64,000 nucleotides of DNA from positions 1 to 64,000 of the IMG/VR virus record IMGVR_UViG_3300035181_001003. One strand, given 5' to 3'. Of the stretch, positions 31,713-40,162 are shown in pieces. Position 1 is the first letter of the stretch; the number at the start of each line of letters is the position of its first letter. Below the pieces are notes generated by a model. The model was given only the letters and a program-made list of their open reading frames with translations. It was not told where the DNA came from and made no database searches. The position numbers and the translations under genes were made by a program. The DNA is from a virus.

Positions 31713-34700
31713 CTAGTTTGTAACTTCTGTTGTTTCTACTACAGCGAACCATCTGATTGATTGCCCGGTAGCACCTTTTACTGTCAATTTTAAAGACCCC
31801 TGAGTTGGATCAACTGAAGCTGATACATCCCATGAAGAGTCGCTGCGAGCCAAGATTTCCTTGGTAGGATTTCCTAGCATAGTGATACTATTTAGAGATG
31901 CGCCACAGTAAGTCACACCCTTAATTTTGAAACCTGCATGATCTGAACTATCAGTGCGGTGCGCAATAATAGTTGCTTCCCACACCCAGGTCATATCAGA
32001 AGCAAGCTGCAGTCTTTCTGAACCATTAGTTCCATCTAAGAACATCTCTGCAGTGAGTGCATTAATAGTTCCAGTTCTAAGAAGATATTTGCCTGCTTGT
32101 GCATCGCCCTGAGTTGCAAAACGACCATTAGCTTGAGTGATACCTGGCAATCTAGAAAGAGATTGCACACCAAGTGCAATCGAATCATGAGCATCAGCGG
32201 TTGCAGCAGAGCCAAGAGCAATAGAATTGATTCCCACTGCAACAGGTGGAACTTCTGATACATGATGCTCAGCATAAAGCTTAGGAGTAACAGAACCATT
32301 TACCCAATTAGTACCATCAAATACTAGTGAATCACCAGCTAATGGAGTGGGAACAACGGCATTAGCTAGGTCACCAAGATTAACAGTGCCAAGATCAATA
32401 GAAGGATTGCCAGCACTACCATCGCCATTAGTTACAACAATCTTTGGAGTTGTTGCTACTATAGTACGAATAACTCCACTTGTTCCATTCTTTACCATTA
32501 ACCCATTAAATGGAGAGTTTACAACTCCAGTTAGAATGGTATTTAACGGCTGCGCATCTGTAATTCCATATCCAGCTAATGTAGTTGGAGTAAGGTTGAT
32601 TACGGACCAAGGAATTGTTGTTGCACCAGATGTTACACGGCCGAAAATATCAGTAGTAACTTTGTAATAATTACCAGGTGTTCCTACTGTTGATAGATCC
32701 AACCCAATATTTCCAGCAGTTCCCATTGGGTTAGTAATAGAAATGGTGCTAGCACCAGAAACTATTGATCTAGCTGTATATGTATTAGAAGCAGTGCGAG
32801 TTACAAATCCTAGAGCACTTAGAGCTGATAATCCTTGAAGCTCAGCACTCAAAGTAAGTTGGATAGAACCACTTGAAGTTACTGGACCGCCTGTAGAAGT
32901 AATTCCTGTTGAACCAAGAACATCAACTGAAGTTACTGTACCATTGTTAACTGTCTCGAAATTAATTTCATTGTCTGTTGAAGTAACAATGATATTTGTT
33001 CCGGTGAATGTCTTGTACTCTAAACCATTCGCTGCAACATTTACAGCAAGTACTTGGTTAGAAGTACCAAGTGTAGTTAGATTAGTACCACCCTTAGTAA
33101 TGGCTAAAGTGCCACTGATATTATTTAGATCGAGGTTAGCTTCAACAACATCAACTGTTGGGTTGCCAATAATACCATCACCATCAATAACTGAAACCTT
33201 TGAGGAGCCAGCAATTATAGCGCGAGAGAAAGCAAGATCACCATCCTTGATGACAATACCATTACCTAAACCAGTGACTGCAGTAATATACGAATTTAGT
33301 GGCTGCGCATCTGTAATTCCATATCCAGCTAAGGTATTTGGATTTGTGCCAGCAGTTACACGCCCTTTTGTATCTACTGTTACAGAAGTATAAGTGCCTG
33401 CTTCAACACCTGTTGCAGAAAGTGTTGTAGTAATCGCATTAGTACCACTACCGCTAACATCACCACCAAGAACAATTGTCTGGTTGTTCGTCAGGTAGGG
33501 GATAGTTGATGCAAGGATTACTTGGCCCTGTGCATTTACACTAAAATTATTATAGCCGGCACCAGGTGAAACAGCTGTGTTAGCAATTGAAACTACATTA
33601 CCATTCTTAGTAAGACCAGTACCAGCTTGAATGATGCCAGCAGAACTGAACTGCACCCATTCAATTGCTGTTGTGCCAAGTGAACCACCGGATATAGCTG
33701 TAGAAATCCAGCCAGTATCTTGAAGAGTATTACCCTCTTCAACGAATGTAAATGCTGCAGGAACTTCTGCCCAATCATCAACATCTGCTGCGCGTGCCCA
33801 AGAAGCTGCATCAACAACATAGATACCATTTTCAGCTGGAGCTGATTGGTTCTTTACGAGAACTCTATCACCAGTTACAAGAACAATGCCATCTATTGTT
33901 TGCTCACCACTAAGCGTGACATTAGCAGTTGTAGCAGCTTTAACAGATGCTTTTACCTGCAAGCCTTGAATAGCGTTATCAACATAATGCTTAGTAGCGA
34001 GATGGAAAGGCTGAGTTGGATCTGCTGCAACTGTTACTTCTGCAAAGACTGGAGATGCTGTTGCATCAATATTCTGTGGAAGAGAAAGAGTTACGTAGCC
34101 CGTACCAAGTGTAGGAGTTACTGCAACTTGATTGGCTGTTCCAGTTATCTTTAAGACACCTGTATTGGAGATAAGAATCTGCTGTGGTGTTGGCGCAAGG
34201 TTGATGCCATTACCACCAACTAGCTCTTTATATTCTAACTCTGTTCCAGTAGTAGCAACGCCAAGAAGTGTATTAGCATTGCCTATTGTGCTACGACCTG
34301 TACCACCAAATTGAGTATTGATGACGGTACCTTCCCAGATACCAGAATTAATAACGCCAACAGTTGAAATAGAAGATTGACCTACATAAGCAGAGTCAAT
34401 ATCAATAGTTGGACTGCCACTGATGCCATCACCATTCGTAACAGCAACTCTACCGGTAGTTCCATTTATAGTTCGTGTAGTCCATGTATCAGTTGCTATA
34501 CGAGTAGCAAAACCTAAACCATTAAGACCTTCAACACTGGCCAAATCATTGGCTAATGAAAGAACAATTGTCCCTGAAGTAGTGATAGGAGAACCAGATA
34601 CTTGAATGCCAGATGATGGAGCATTTACCGCAATAGAAGTTACAGTACCACCAGTAGATGGATCAACTTGAACCCACACAGTGCCATCAAAATATTCTAA

Positions 34701-35420
34701 ACGAGACGTAGTTGCATTGAAGCGAGTATAACCCGTTATATCAACACGCTGGGCAGTAGTGCCGGAAGGAGGAATGAAACCCTCTGTGCCTGGCAATGTG
34801 AGCATTGACGTTGGAAGAGATATGACTGGATTGCCAGTAACTCCACTACCGTTAAGAATGCTAATTTGATTTGCTGTGCCAGTAATAGTTCTACCAGCAA
34901 ATGTATCAGGAGCAGTCTGAACTAAAATACCATTGGTATTAAAGACAGCTAAAGCTGATAAAGTTTGATCTAACGGCTGTGCATCTGTAATTCCATATCC
35001 GCTAAGAGTAGTTGGATTAGAAGCAGAAATTACACGACCTTTTGAATCAGTAGTAATCTTTGTGTAGGTACCAGGAGTACCTACATCTGAAAGGTCTAAT
35101 AGAAGAGTCTCATTGCCACCACTATTGATGACATCTTTAATGAGTGCAGCAGCAACTACTAACTTAGAGTTAAGATAGTTGGGCGTCGTATCAGTTGATG
35201 AAATCTTTACGGCTTCGGAAAGTCCTTGAGAAAAACCGATCCAATCTGTATCGAGAGGACCGATCTTCTGAAATAACTGTCCATTTTGACGAATGAACAG
35301 CGAACCTAATGGAGCTGTTTCACCAGCAATACTAGGGTCCGTTGTTCCTGTGAAAATACCTACAAGATCATCAAGGCTGATACCACCTTCAGCTGAGAAT
35401 GAGAGACTGATATCCGCCAC
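31713..35420 (-). CDS. Very large tail-fibre protein, 1235 aa
   Basis: Longest gene here. Three GYGITDAQPL repeats, four TVTSI/TSVDV-type modules, a GDRVLVKNQS...NGIYVV module (about 525-600), a YadA-like SIALG-x-x-A-x-A-x-x-SIALG stretch (about 1065) and a C-terminal domain homologous to that of the 864-aa fibre (EMFLDG, RTDSSDHAGFK, WFAVVE). The modular repeats and intact frame over 3.7 kb mark it as the main long fibre. It is uninterrupted, which argues against a high random sequencing-error rate. Confidence 0.9.
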   Translation of the reverse strand: MADISLSFSAEGGISLDDLVGIFTGTTDPSIAGETAPLGSLFIRQNGQLFQKIGPLDTDWIGFSQGLSEAVKISSTDTTPNYLNSKLVVAAALIKDVINSGGNETLLLDLSDVGTPGTYTKITTDSKGRVISASNPTTLSGYGITDAQPLDQTLSALAVFNTNGILVQTAPDTFAGRTITGTANQISILNGSGVTGNPVISLPTSMLTLPGTEGFIPPSGTTAQRVDITGYTRFNATTSRLEYFDGTVWVQVDPSTGGTVTSIAVNAPSSGIQVSGSPITTSGTIVLSLANDLASVEGLNGLGFATRIATDTWTTRTINGTTGRVAVTNGDGISGSPTIDIDSAYVGQSSISTVGVINSGIWEGTVINTQFGGTGRSTIGNANTLLGVATTGTELEYKELVGGNGINLAPTPQQILISNTGVLKITGTANQVAVTPTLGTGYVTLSLPQNIDATASPVFAEVTVAADPTQPFHLATKHYVDNAIQGLQVKASVKAATTANVTLSGEQTIDGIVLVTGDRVLVKNQSAPAENGIYVVDAASWARAADVDDWAEVPAAFTFVEEGNTLQDTGWISTAISGGSLGTTAIEWVQFSSAGIIQAGTGLTKNGNVVSIANTAVSPGAGYNNFSVNAQGQVILASTIPYLTNNQTIVLGGDVSGSGTNAITTTLSATGVEAGTYTSVTVDTKGRVTAGTNPNTLAGYGITDAQPLNSYITAVTGLGNGIVIKDGDLAFSRAIIAGSSKVSVIDGDGIIGNPTVDVVEANLDLNNISGTLAITKGGTNLTTLGTSNQVLAVNVAANGLEYKTFTGTNIIVTSTDNEINFETVNNGTVTSVDVLGSTGITSTGGPVTSSGSIQLTLSAELQGLSALSALGFVTRTASNTYTARSIVSGASTISITNPMGTAGNIGLDLSTVGTPGNYYKVTTDIFGRVTSGATTIPWSVINLTPTTLAGYGITDAQPLNTILTGVVNSPFNGLMVKNGTSGVIRTIVATTPKIVVTNGDGSAGNPSIDLGTVNLGDLANAVVPTPLAGDSLVFDGTNWVNGSVTPKLYAEHHVSEVPPVAVGINSIALGSAATADAHDSIALGVQSLSRLPGITQANGRFATQGDAQAGKYLLRTGTINALTAEMFLDGTNGSERLQLASDMTWVWEATIIAHRTDSSDHAGFKIKGVTYCGASLNSITMLGNPTKEILARSDSSWDVSASVDPTQGSLKLTVKGATGQSIRWFAVVETTEVTN

Positions 35421-35439
35421 AAGACGTAACCTTTAAAAA

Positions 35440-36840
35440 TTAAACAATAACACCAACTCTACGTGCGATAACATTGACTGCGCCTGTTGATGCAACCCGA
35501 AGACGAAGATCAGTTCCACTAAGGTCAACAGTAACTGTCAAGCCCATAATAGAAGCACCAATCTTAAGGGTAGCATAGCGTGTATAGTCTGCAGATACAC
35601 CATTTGAAACAGCATAAACTTCTGTAGAGTAAACATTTGTTGGGTCAGCAGCATTCTCAACTCTTACCAACCATTTAGCGCTAGCTGCACCGACTGCAGT
35701 ATCAACTGTTTGAACCGCAGTGATATTAGTAACTGCAACTTGCTTGCTTGTTGTAGCAATTGCTGTATCAAGAGCTTGAACGTTAGCATTGGTGCTAACA
35801 GCTGGTGATACATACTGTCCAGCAAGAACATTAGCACCAATCTGTGTATCAAGAGCTTGAATATTTTGGTTAATTTTTGCTGTTGGATCTACAAAGTTGC
35901 CAACTGCAACATTAGGACCAAGTTCGCTGTCAAGAGTTGTGATAGCAGCAGAAAGCTTTTCACCAGCAGTAATGAAGTTACCAGCTGCAAGTGTTACACC
36001 AGTGAAGGTATCAAGAGCTTGGATATTTTTGTTAACAGTATTTGCTGGGGAGATGTGGTTACCAGCAGAAACATTAGCACCAATTTCTGTATCAAGAGCT
36101 TGAATGTTAGCATTTACAGTATTAGCTGGAGTAACATATGCGCCAAGATTTACATTAGCACCAATTTCACCATCTAATGCGCCGATAGCAACTTCAAGAT
36201 TTGACCCATCAGCAATGAAGTTTGTTGTGCTGTAAGTTGGAAGAACGTTACCAGAACCAGACTTACCAACGAAAGCGCGAATGTAACCTTCTTCGTCAAG
36301 AGAAGATTGGTCAGTAAGAACCCACTGAGTACCATTGTAAACGAATGTCTTACCAGCGGATGTACCAGATTGAATGTAGGTTGCATCACCAGAAGATTCT
36401 TGGTTGCTGTCTTCTGTGAATGTTCCTGTTGCTTGGTTGTAAATATAGATGTTCTTACCAAGACCACCAACGATAGCAGAGAAAAGAACTCTACCACCAT
36501 CTGTAACTGTTACACCATCAACAACGATTGGCGATGTTGCTGTGGACGTTGGAAGAACTGTAGCTACGTTATCACGAACGATAGCTGGTTCTCTCCAAGA
36601 AATAGTAGCACCAACGGCGTCGTTGACATACTTTTCAGATGCCATCTTTTGCCATTTGACAACACCAACACCAGAAGCAATCTTCGTGTAAAGGGAACCG
36701 TCGGTGTTGTCTTGATATGTTGAACCTACTGGTGCAATTGATGTATCACCTGCTGCGCCTGGTGCTCCAGAACCCTGAAGTATTTGTACTGTTTCATCGA
36801 GCTCCAGGCCACGCTCAATGCGGAAAAAATCTTGTGACAT
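35440..36840 (-). CDS. Fibre-like protein with NIQALDTEIGANV repeats, 466 aa
   Basis: N-terminal domain (SQDFFRIERGLELDETVQILQGSGAPG) followed by a GSTYQDNTDGSLYTKI motif common at the base of phage fibres. Residues about 200-365 hold at least five repeats of roughly 32 aa built on N-x-x-IQALDT-x-IGANV-x-AG-x-x-x-SP. The C-terminal 90 residues form a separate beta domain. Probably a connector or shaft protein between baseplate and the large fibres. Confidence 0.8.
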   Translation of the reverse strand: MSQDFFRIERGLELDETVQILQGSGAPGAAGDTSIAPVGSTYQDNTDGSLYTKIASGVGVVKWQKMASEKYVNDAVGATISWREPAIVRDNVATVLPTSTATSPIVVDGVTVTDGGRVLFSAIVGGLGKNIYIYNQATGTFTEDSNQESSGDATYIQSGTSAGKTFVYNGTQWVLTDQSSLDEEGYIRAFVGKSGSGNVLPTYSTTNFIADGSNLEVAIGALDGEIGANVNLGAYVTPANTVNANIQALDTEIGANVSAGNHISPANTVNKNIQALDTFTGVTLAAGNFITAGEKLSAAITTLDSELGPNVAVGNFVDPTAKINQNIQALDTQIGANVLAGQYVSPAVSTNANVQALDTAIATTSKQVAVTNITAVQTVDTAVGAASAKWLVRVENAADPTNVYSTEVYAVSNGVSADYTRYATLKIGASIMGLTVTVDLSGTDLRLRVASTGAVNVIARRVGVIV

Positions 36841-36913
36841 TTAGTGTCTCCTAAAAATTAGCCCGACAAACGAGCAGTTGAGTTTATAAATCTTATTTAT
36901 TAGATATGGTCTG

Positions 36914-37678
36914 TTATAGTGAAAGATGTGCCACTGATACAGTAACGGACATAAGCGGCTCAGAATTTGTCCAAGCTAGCGCAAGCGTGTTGTTTGCTTG
37001 GTCCAGGACAATGTTAATCGATCCAAGGAAGTCATATCCAATCCTGTTAGTTCTTGTCCAGTCAACTGTTTCATTAGTGGTGTCAACTAACCCTTGAATA
37101 ATAGCTAATACTTCAAATGTTTGAGCTAAGCCATTGGCAGGACAGAAGAGAGTTACCCAGAACTTATGACCTCTTTTAAGATCAGAGTAGGGAATTGGGG
37201 TAGAGACTGATGTTGTCCAAGCTGGATCAACTACTACAGGGTCTTGGTTAGAACCAGAGATGCTTCCACCAGTTCCAGGAGAGCCGGGATCGCCTTTATC
37301 TCCCTTGTCGCCTTTATCTCCCTTAGGACCAGGGATAGCATCCGGCTGAAGGAACGCTTGCCGCATAGTTTCAGCTGTAACTCTATGATCAACAAGAGTA
37401 TCGCCTGCAGCCCAGTCTTGTGCTATCGTTCCTTCTTGGCCGCGGCCAGCCGCGTCGATGATGAGCGTATCGCCAGCACGTGCGATGATTTTTACAATTT
37501 CACGCTTAGATGGGTTGGCTACGTCTTCAAGCGTAACAAGAAAGAACTCGCCAGGATTTAATGGGAGCGGAAATTCAGCGCCAAGACCCGGCTGAACCTG
37601 AATAGATGTAGCTGAAATTCCAAGAGGCGCGTTTAAAAGTGAAACCGCGTTATTCGCGAATAGCTGCAATAGACTCAT
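36914..37678 (-). CDS. Tail protein with collagen-like segment, 254 aa
   Basis: The N-terminal domain (about 1-115) contains LNAPLGISATSIQV and FFLVTLED, a pattern of phage baseplate or fibre-base domains; it is followed by a collagen-like stretch (PGPKGDKGDKGDKGDPGSPG, about 117-137) and a C-terminal beta domain. The collagen-like part indicates trimerisation. It overlaps the gene at 37675 by ATGA. Confidence 0.8.
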   Translation of the reverse strand: MSLLQLFANNAVSLLNAPLGISATSIQVQPGLGAEFPLPLNPGEFFLVTLEDVANPSKREIVKIIARAGDTLIIDAAGRGQEGTIAQDWAAGDTLVDHRVTAETMRQAFLQPDAIPGPKGDKGDKGDKGDPGSPGTGGSISGSNQDPVVVDPAWTTSVSTPIPYSDLKRGHKFWVTLFCPANGLAQTFEVLAIIQGLVDTTNETVDWTRTNRIGYDFLGSINIVLDQANNTLALAWTNSEPLMSVTVSVAHLSL

Positions 37679-37893
37679 TGTACAGAGCCTCCAAATTCTT
37701 CAGCAAGCTTACTTAGAGCCGAAATGCTCTTTGGTTTTACTTGGGATACCCTTGTTTCAAATTGTTCAGCATCAATATAGGGAATCAGAACTGTGGCCTT
37801 TTCAAAGCCCATCTCAACTTCAAAAAGCTGATACTTTACCTTTGGCGTCTTAGCGTCTTCCGCTAATCCCGATATTAACCCAAATTTTGACAT
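37675..37893 (-). CDS. Small unknown protein, 72 aa
   Basis: Alpha/beta protein with no recognised motif. Its stop overlaps the start of the collagen-like tail gene (ATGA), so the two are coupled and it may be a small virion or assembly factor. Confidence 0.75.
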   Translation of the reverse strand: MSKFGLISGLAEDAKTPKVKYQLFEVEMGFEKATVLIPYIDAEQFETRVSQVKPKSISALSKLAEEFGGSVQ

Positions 37894-37918
37894 GGCACTT
37901 CCACATTGATTCTATTAT

Positions 37919-38146
37919 TTAGTGCAGAAAGGCAAAAAGCAGCGTCCCGATTGAGACCACTATGGCCGTGGCTGAAACTACCATAACAGCTAGAAACCTT
38001 GACTTCAAGTCTGACATTTGAGCCTGAGCATCAATAACAGCGCATTGGTAATCAGCACATGTGTGTTTTAGCTTCTTAACATCATCTTCAAGAAAGTTTT
38101 TAAATTCATCGTGTGTTACAATTTCCTGTCCGAGTAATTTAGCCAT
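37919..38146 (-). CDS. Small protein with C-terminal membrane helix, 75 aa
   Basis: A helical polar N-terminal part (1-48) is followed by one hydrophobic segment (about 52-72) ending close to the C-terminus, a tail-anchored layout. This topology is also seen in holins with one helix, but nothing else supports a lysis role. One base separates it from the upstream gene. Confidence 0.7.
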   Translation of the reverse strand: MAKLLGQEIVTHDEFKNFLEDDVKKLKHTCADYQCAVIDAQAQMSDLKSRFLAVMVVSATAIVVSIGTLLFAFLH

Positions 38147-38147
38147 T

Positions 38148-38648
38148 TCAAACTCCAGTATAGTGCTTGTAGTATTTTAAAAATTCTTCACGATTAAAGG
38201 CACTGCCACCAAGAGCTGGCGTGATGTCAAGTATCTGCTTTAAACGATGGTAAACACCATTAGAGTCCTTCACAAAGAGTCCTTTGTTAATTCCGAGGGA
38301 TTTTGATTTGAGCTTCAAGCTATCAACCTCCGCCTTCTCCTTGCCTACATCATCATCGTCAGAGATGTTGTCGGTAAGAACGACTATCTTGTCGTCTGGT
38401 TGTGGGAGCTGCTGAAGACGCTTTATCTTTCCAAGTGCTTGGAAAATCTTAGCACCCTTCAAATAGTCTACCTTGGTCCCATTGATTGACGCGATGTCAA
38501 AGAAGTAAACAAGTGCAACACCTCCACCATCAACTGGTTTAGCGTAGACAGCTGGACCACCATCCTTATAGTTGGTGTACTCAACTACCTTGTACTTAGC
38601 ACCATCCCTTGTTTCAATGGTATCTTTATAGAGCGGAACTACTAACAT
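38148..38648 (-). CDS. Unknown protein, 166 aa
   Basis: N-terminal beta-rich part (about 1-75), a highly acidic DDDD segment near 100 and a basic C-terminal half. Likely structural from its neighbours. No family recognised. Confidence 0.7.
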   Translation of the reverse strand: MLVVPLYKDTIETRDGAKYKVVEYTNYKDGGPAVYAKPVDGGGVALVYFFDIASINGTKVDYLKGAKIFQALGKIKRLQQLPQPDDKIVVLTDNISDDDDVGKEKAEVDSLKLKSKSLGINKGLFVKDSNGVYHRLKQILDITPALGGSAFNREEFLKYYKHYTGV

Positions 38649-38660
38649 GTTTGTCCTAGG

Positions 38661-38993
38661 TTAAACTGGAATGACTCTATAAACTTTAGAAGAACCTTCT
38701 GGCTCTAAGTCATAAAGACGATCTACCTCATCTTGGGCTTCATCTTCTGTTACGAAGACAGCAAGCTCTTTACCAATAAAGTCGCCACCATCATCGATGA
38801 TACCACCGTGAACAGCGTACTCTTCACCATTACCCTCTTGAGCAATTTCTTCCTCACGAAGCTGTCGAATGTAATTCTTGAAGCTAACGCGTGAGCCTCT
38901 TGATTCAAGAACCGCTTCCTCATTGTAGACCTTTTGTTTCTTCTTAATGCCTGCCCGTGGCTGGTGATGTTCGTATTCTGAGCTTTTAGCCAT
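38661..38993 (-). CDS. Unknown protein, 110 aa
   Basis: Basic N-terminus (1-30), a helix with VSFKNYIRQLREEE (about 35-50), then an acidic beta-rich C-terminal half. First gene after the CATAAATA late-promoter variant at 39021-39028. Late virion function is only inferred. Confidence 0.7.
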   Translation of the reverse strand: MAKSSEYEHHQPRAGIKKKQKVYNEEAVLESRGSRVSFKNYIRQLREEEIAQEGNGEEYAVHGGIIDDGGDFIGKELAVFVTEDEAQDEVDRLYDLEPEGSSKVYRVIPV

Positions 38994-39020
38994 ATCTCCT
39001 AATCCTCTTGATTAACATTT

Positions 39021-39028
39021 TATTTATG
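39021..39028 (-). promoter_or_regulatory. Late-promoter variant CATAAATA
   Basis: One mismatch to the late consensus, 28 bases above the ATG at 38993. Would drive the 38.9-36.9 kb late genes. Confidence 0.4.
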
Positions 39029-39037
39029 GGTGTCAGG

Positions 39038-40162
39038 TTACTTAGCACCCTTCATCACTGTCAGCTGAATCTGGGTAGGTTTAGCTGATCCCTTTCCTCT
39101 TGGGTTTCTAACCTCAAGCTTAAAGTTCATAGTGACGCTATGCAGGTAGATGTTGATCTGCTTTCTATCCTTTGACGGATAACAAATCTTCGTCACAACA
39201 AGGTCCTTGAGAAGTGATTTATTGACGTAGTCAGCATCGATCTTTAGCGCCTTAAAGTCCTTACCCGTGTGGCGGAGATAGTAGTAGTTCGAACCCCACA
39301 TTTTCTGCATAATCTTGTGAACAGCTGATTCTGACGTTACCTTCTTTGACATTTCCTCAACATCATCAAAGTCAAGGTCATCACCACTTTGTGATGCTTC
39401 CAAACCAGCGGTAATTTTCTTTGGGTCAAGACCAAATGGAGCTAGCCACGTCTTCCATTCTGAAGAGTTAGTGTTGACAGTTAAGTCGTCATTGAATGCA
39501 GCTGATAGGCCGAACTGCCCAACAGTTTTACCATCTTGATTCTTTATTGAGATGTACTTCTTATCTCCATTCTTTAGCTCGACGATAACATCAGCGATGA
39601 TCTTACCAATATCATCTGGTGATAAGTCTCCCGAGCGCTTAGTGGAACCAGAACGAGCTGTAACATTCGCGATGTTCGTGATCTTAAAGACGGGGTCTAC
39701 CTTTTCAAGGGCCTTGAAAGCAGCTTCTGCTTCTTCAGAGCTTTCAATTCCACCAACCAAGTTGTCCATCTTTACTAGTATATCCTTCTCAAAGTTCTCA
39801 CCTTTGTTACCACCCCGAGCTACGACTACATCGTAGATAATTCCTTCACACTCAAATGAAACGCTTGAAAACTTGCTTGAATTGGCTGATAGATCATTTG
39901 TCTTGGCATTAGAGATACCAAGCTTCTTTGCATCTGGTGTCTTAAGAACCTTCTCAATGCGAGCTAGGATTAGGTCAAGCTCATCATCCTTGTCAGTTGG
40001 CTTAACACGAATCTGGTATTGGTTAGAAATGTTATAGTCTGAACCGCGCTTGCCTCTCATCTCCTCAACACCTGCCTTATTGCAGATGAATGGGACAAGA
40101 AATTCTGCAGCCTTTGCTGCCTCGGTAGGCGCTCGCTCTATAAGAAATTGGAGTAGTTTCAT
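39038..40162 (-). CDS. Putative injected protein with nuclease-like core, 374 aa
   Basis: The N-terminus MKLLQFLIERAPTEAAK resembles the capsid-targeting peptides of T4 internal proteins (MKTYQEFIAEA type, cut after a Leu/Ile-x-Glu site). The middle has D202-x-IVELKNGDKKYISIKNQDG, the D-x(n)-V-x-LK-x-G-x-x-x-IS-x-K pattern seen in PD-(D/E)xK-like phage proteins; catalytic activity is not certain. Its ATG overlaps the stop of the ADP-ribosyltransferase gene (ATGA). I read it as a late protein possibly packaged with DNA. Confidence 0.55.
   Translation of the reverse strand: MKLLQFLIERAPTEAAKAAEFLVPFICNKAGVEEMRGKRGSDYNISNQYQIRVKPTDKDDELDLILARIEKVLKTPDAKKLGISNAKTNDLSANSSKFSSVSFECEGIIYDVVVARGGNKGENFEKDILVKMDNLVGGIESSEEAEAAFKALEKVDPVFKITNIANVTARSGSTKRSGDLSPDDIGKIIADVIVELKNGDKKYISIKNQDGKTVGQFGLSAAFNDDLTVNTNSSEWKTWLAPFGLDPKKITAGLEASQSGDDLDFDDVEEMSKKVTSESAVHKIMQKMWGSNYYYLRHTGKDFKALKIDADYVNKSLLKDLVVTKICYPSKDRKQINIYLHSVTMNFKLEVRNPRGKGSAKPTQIQLTVMKGAK

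Noticed and set aside
29350-34605. Many plus-strand and alternative-frame ORFs in the fibre genes
   Set aside because: Produced by repetitive, biased codons of the fibre genes; composition is low-complexity.
36841-36913. TTATAAAT and AATAAATA as late promoters above 36840
   Set aside because: Both miss key positions of TATAAATA; the region may be read from 39021.
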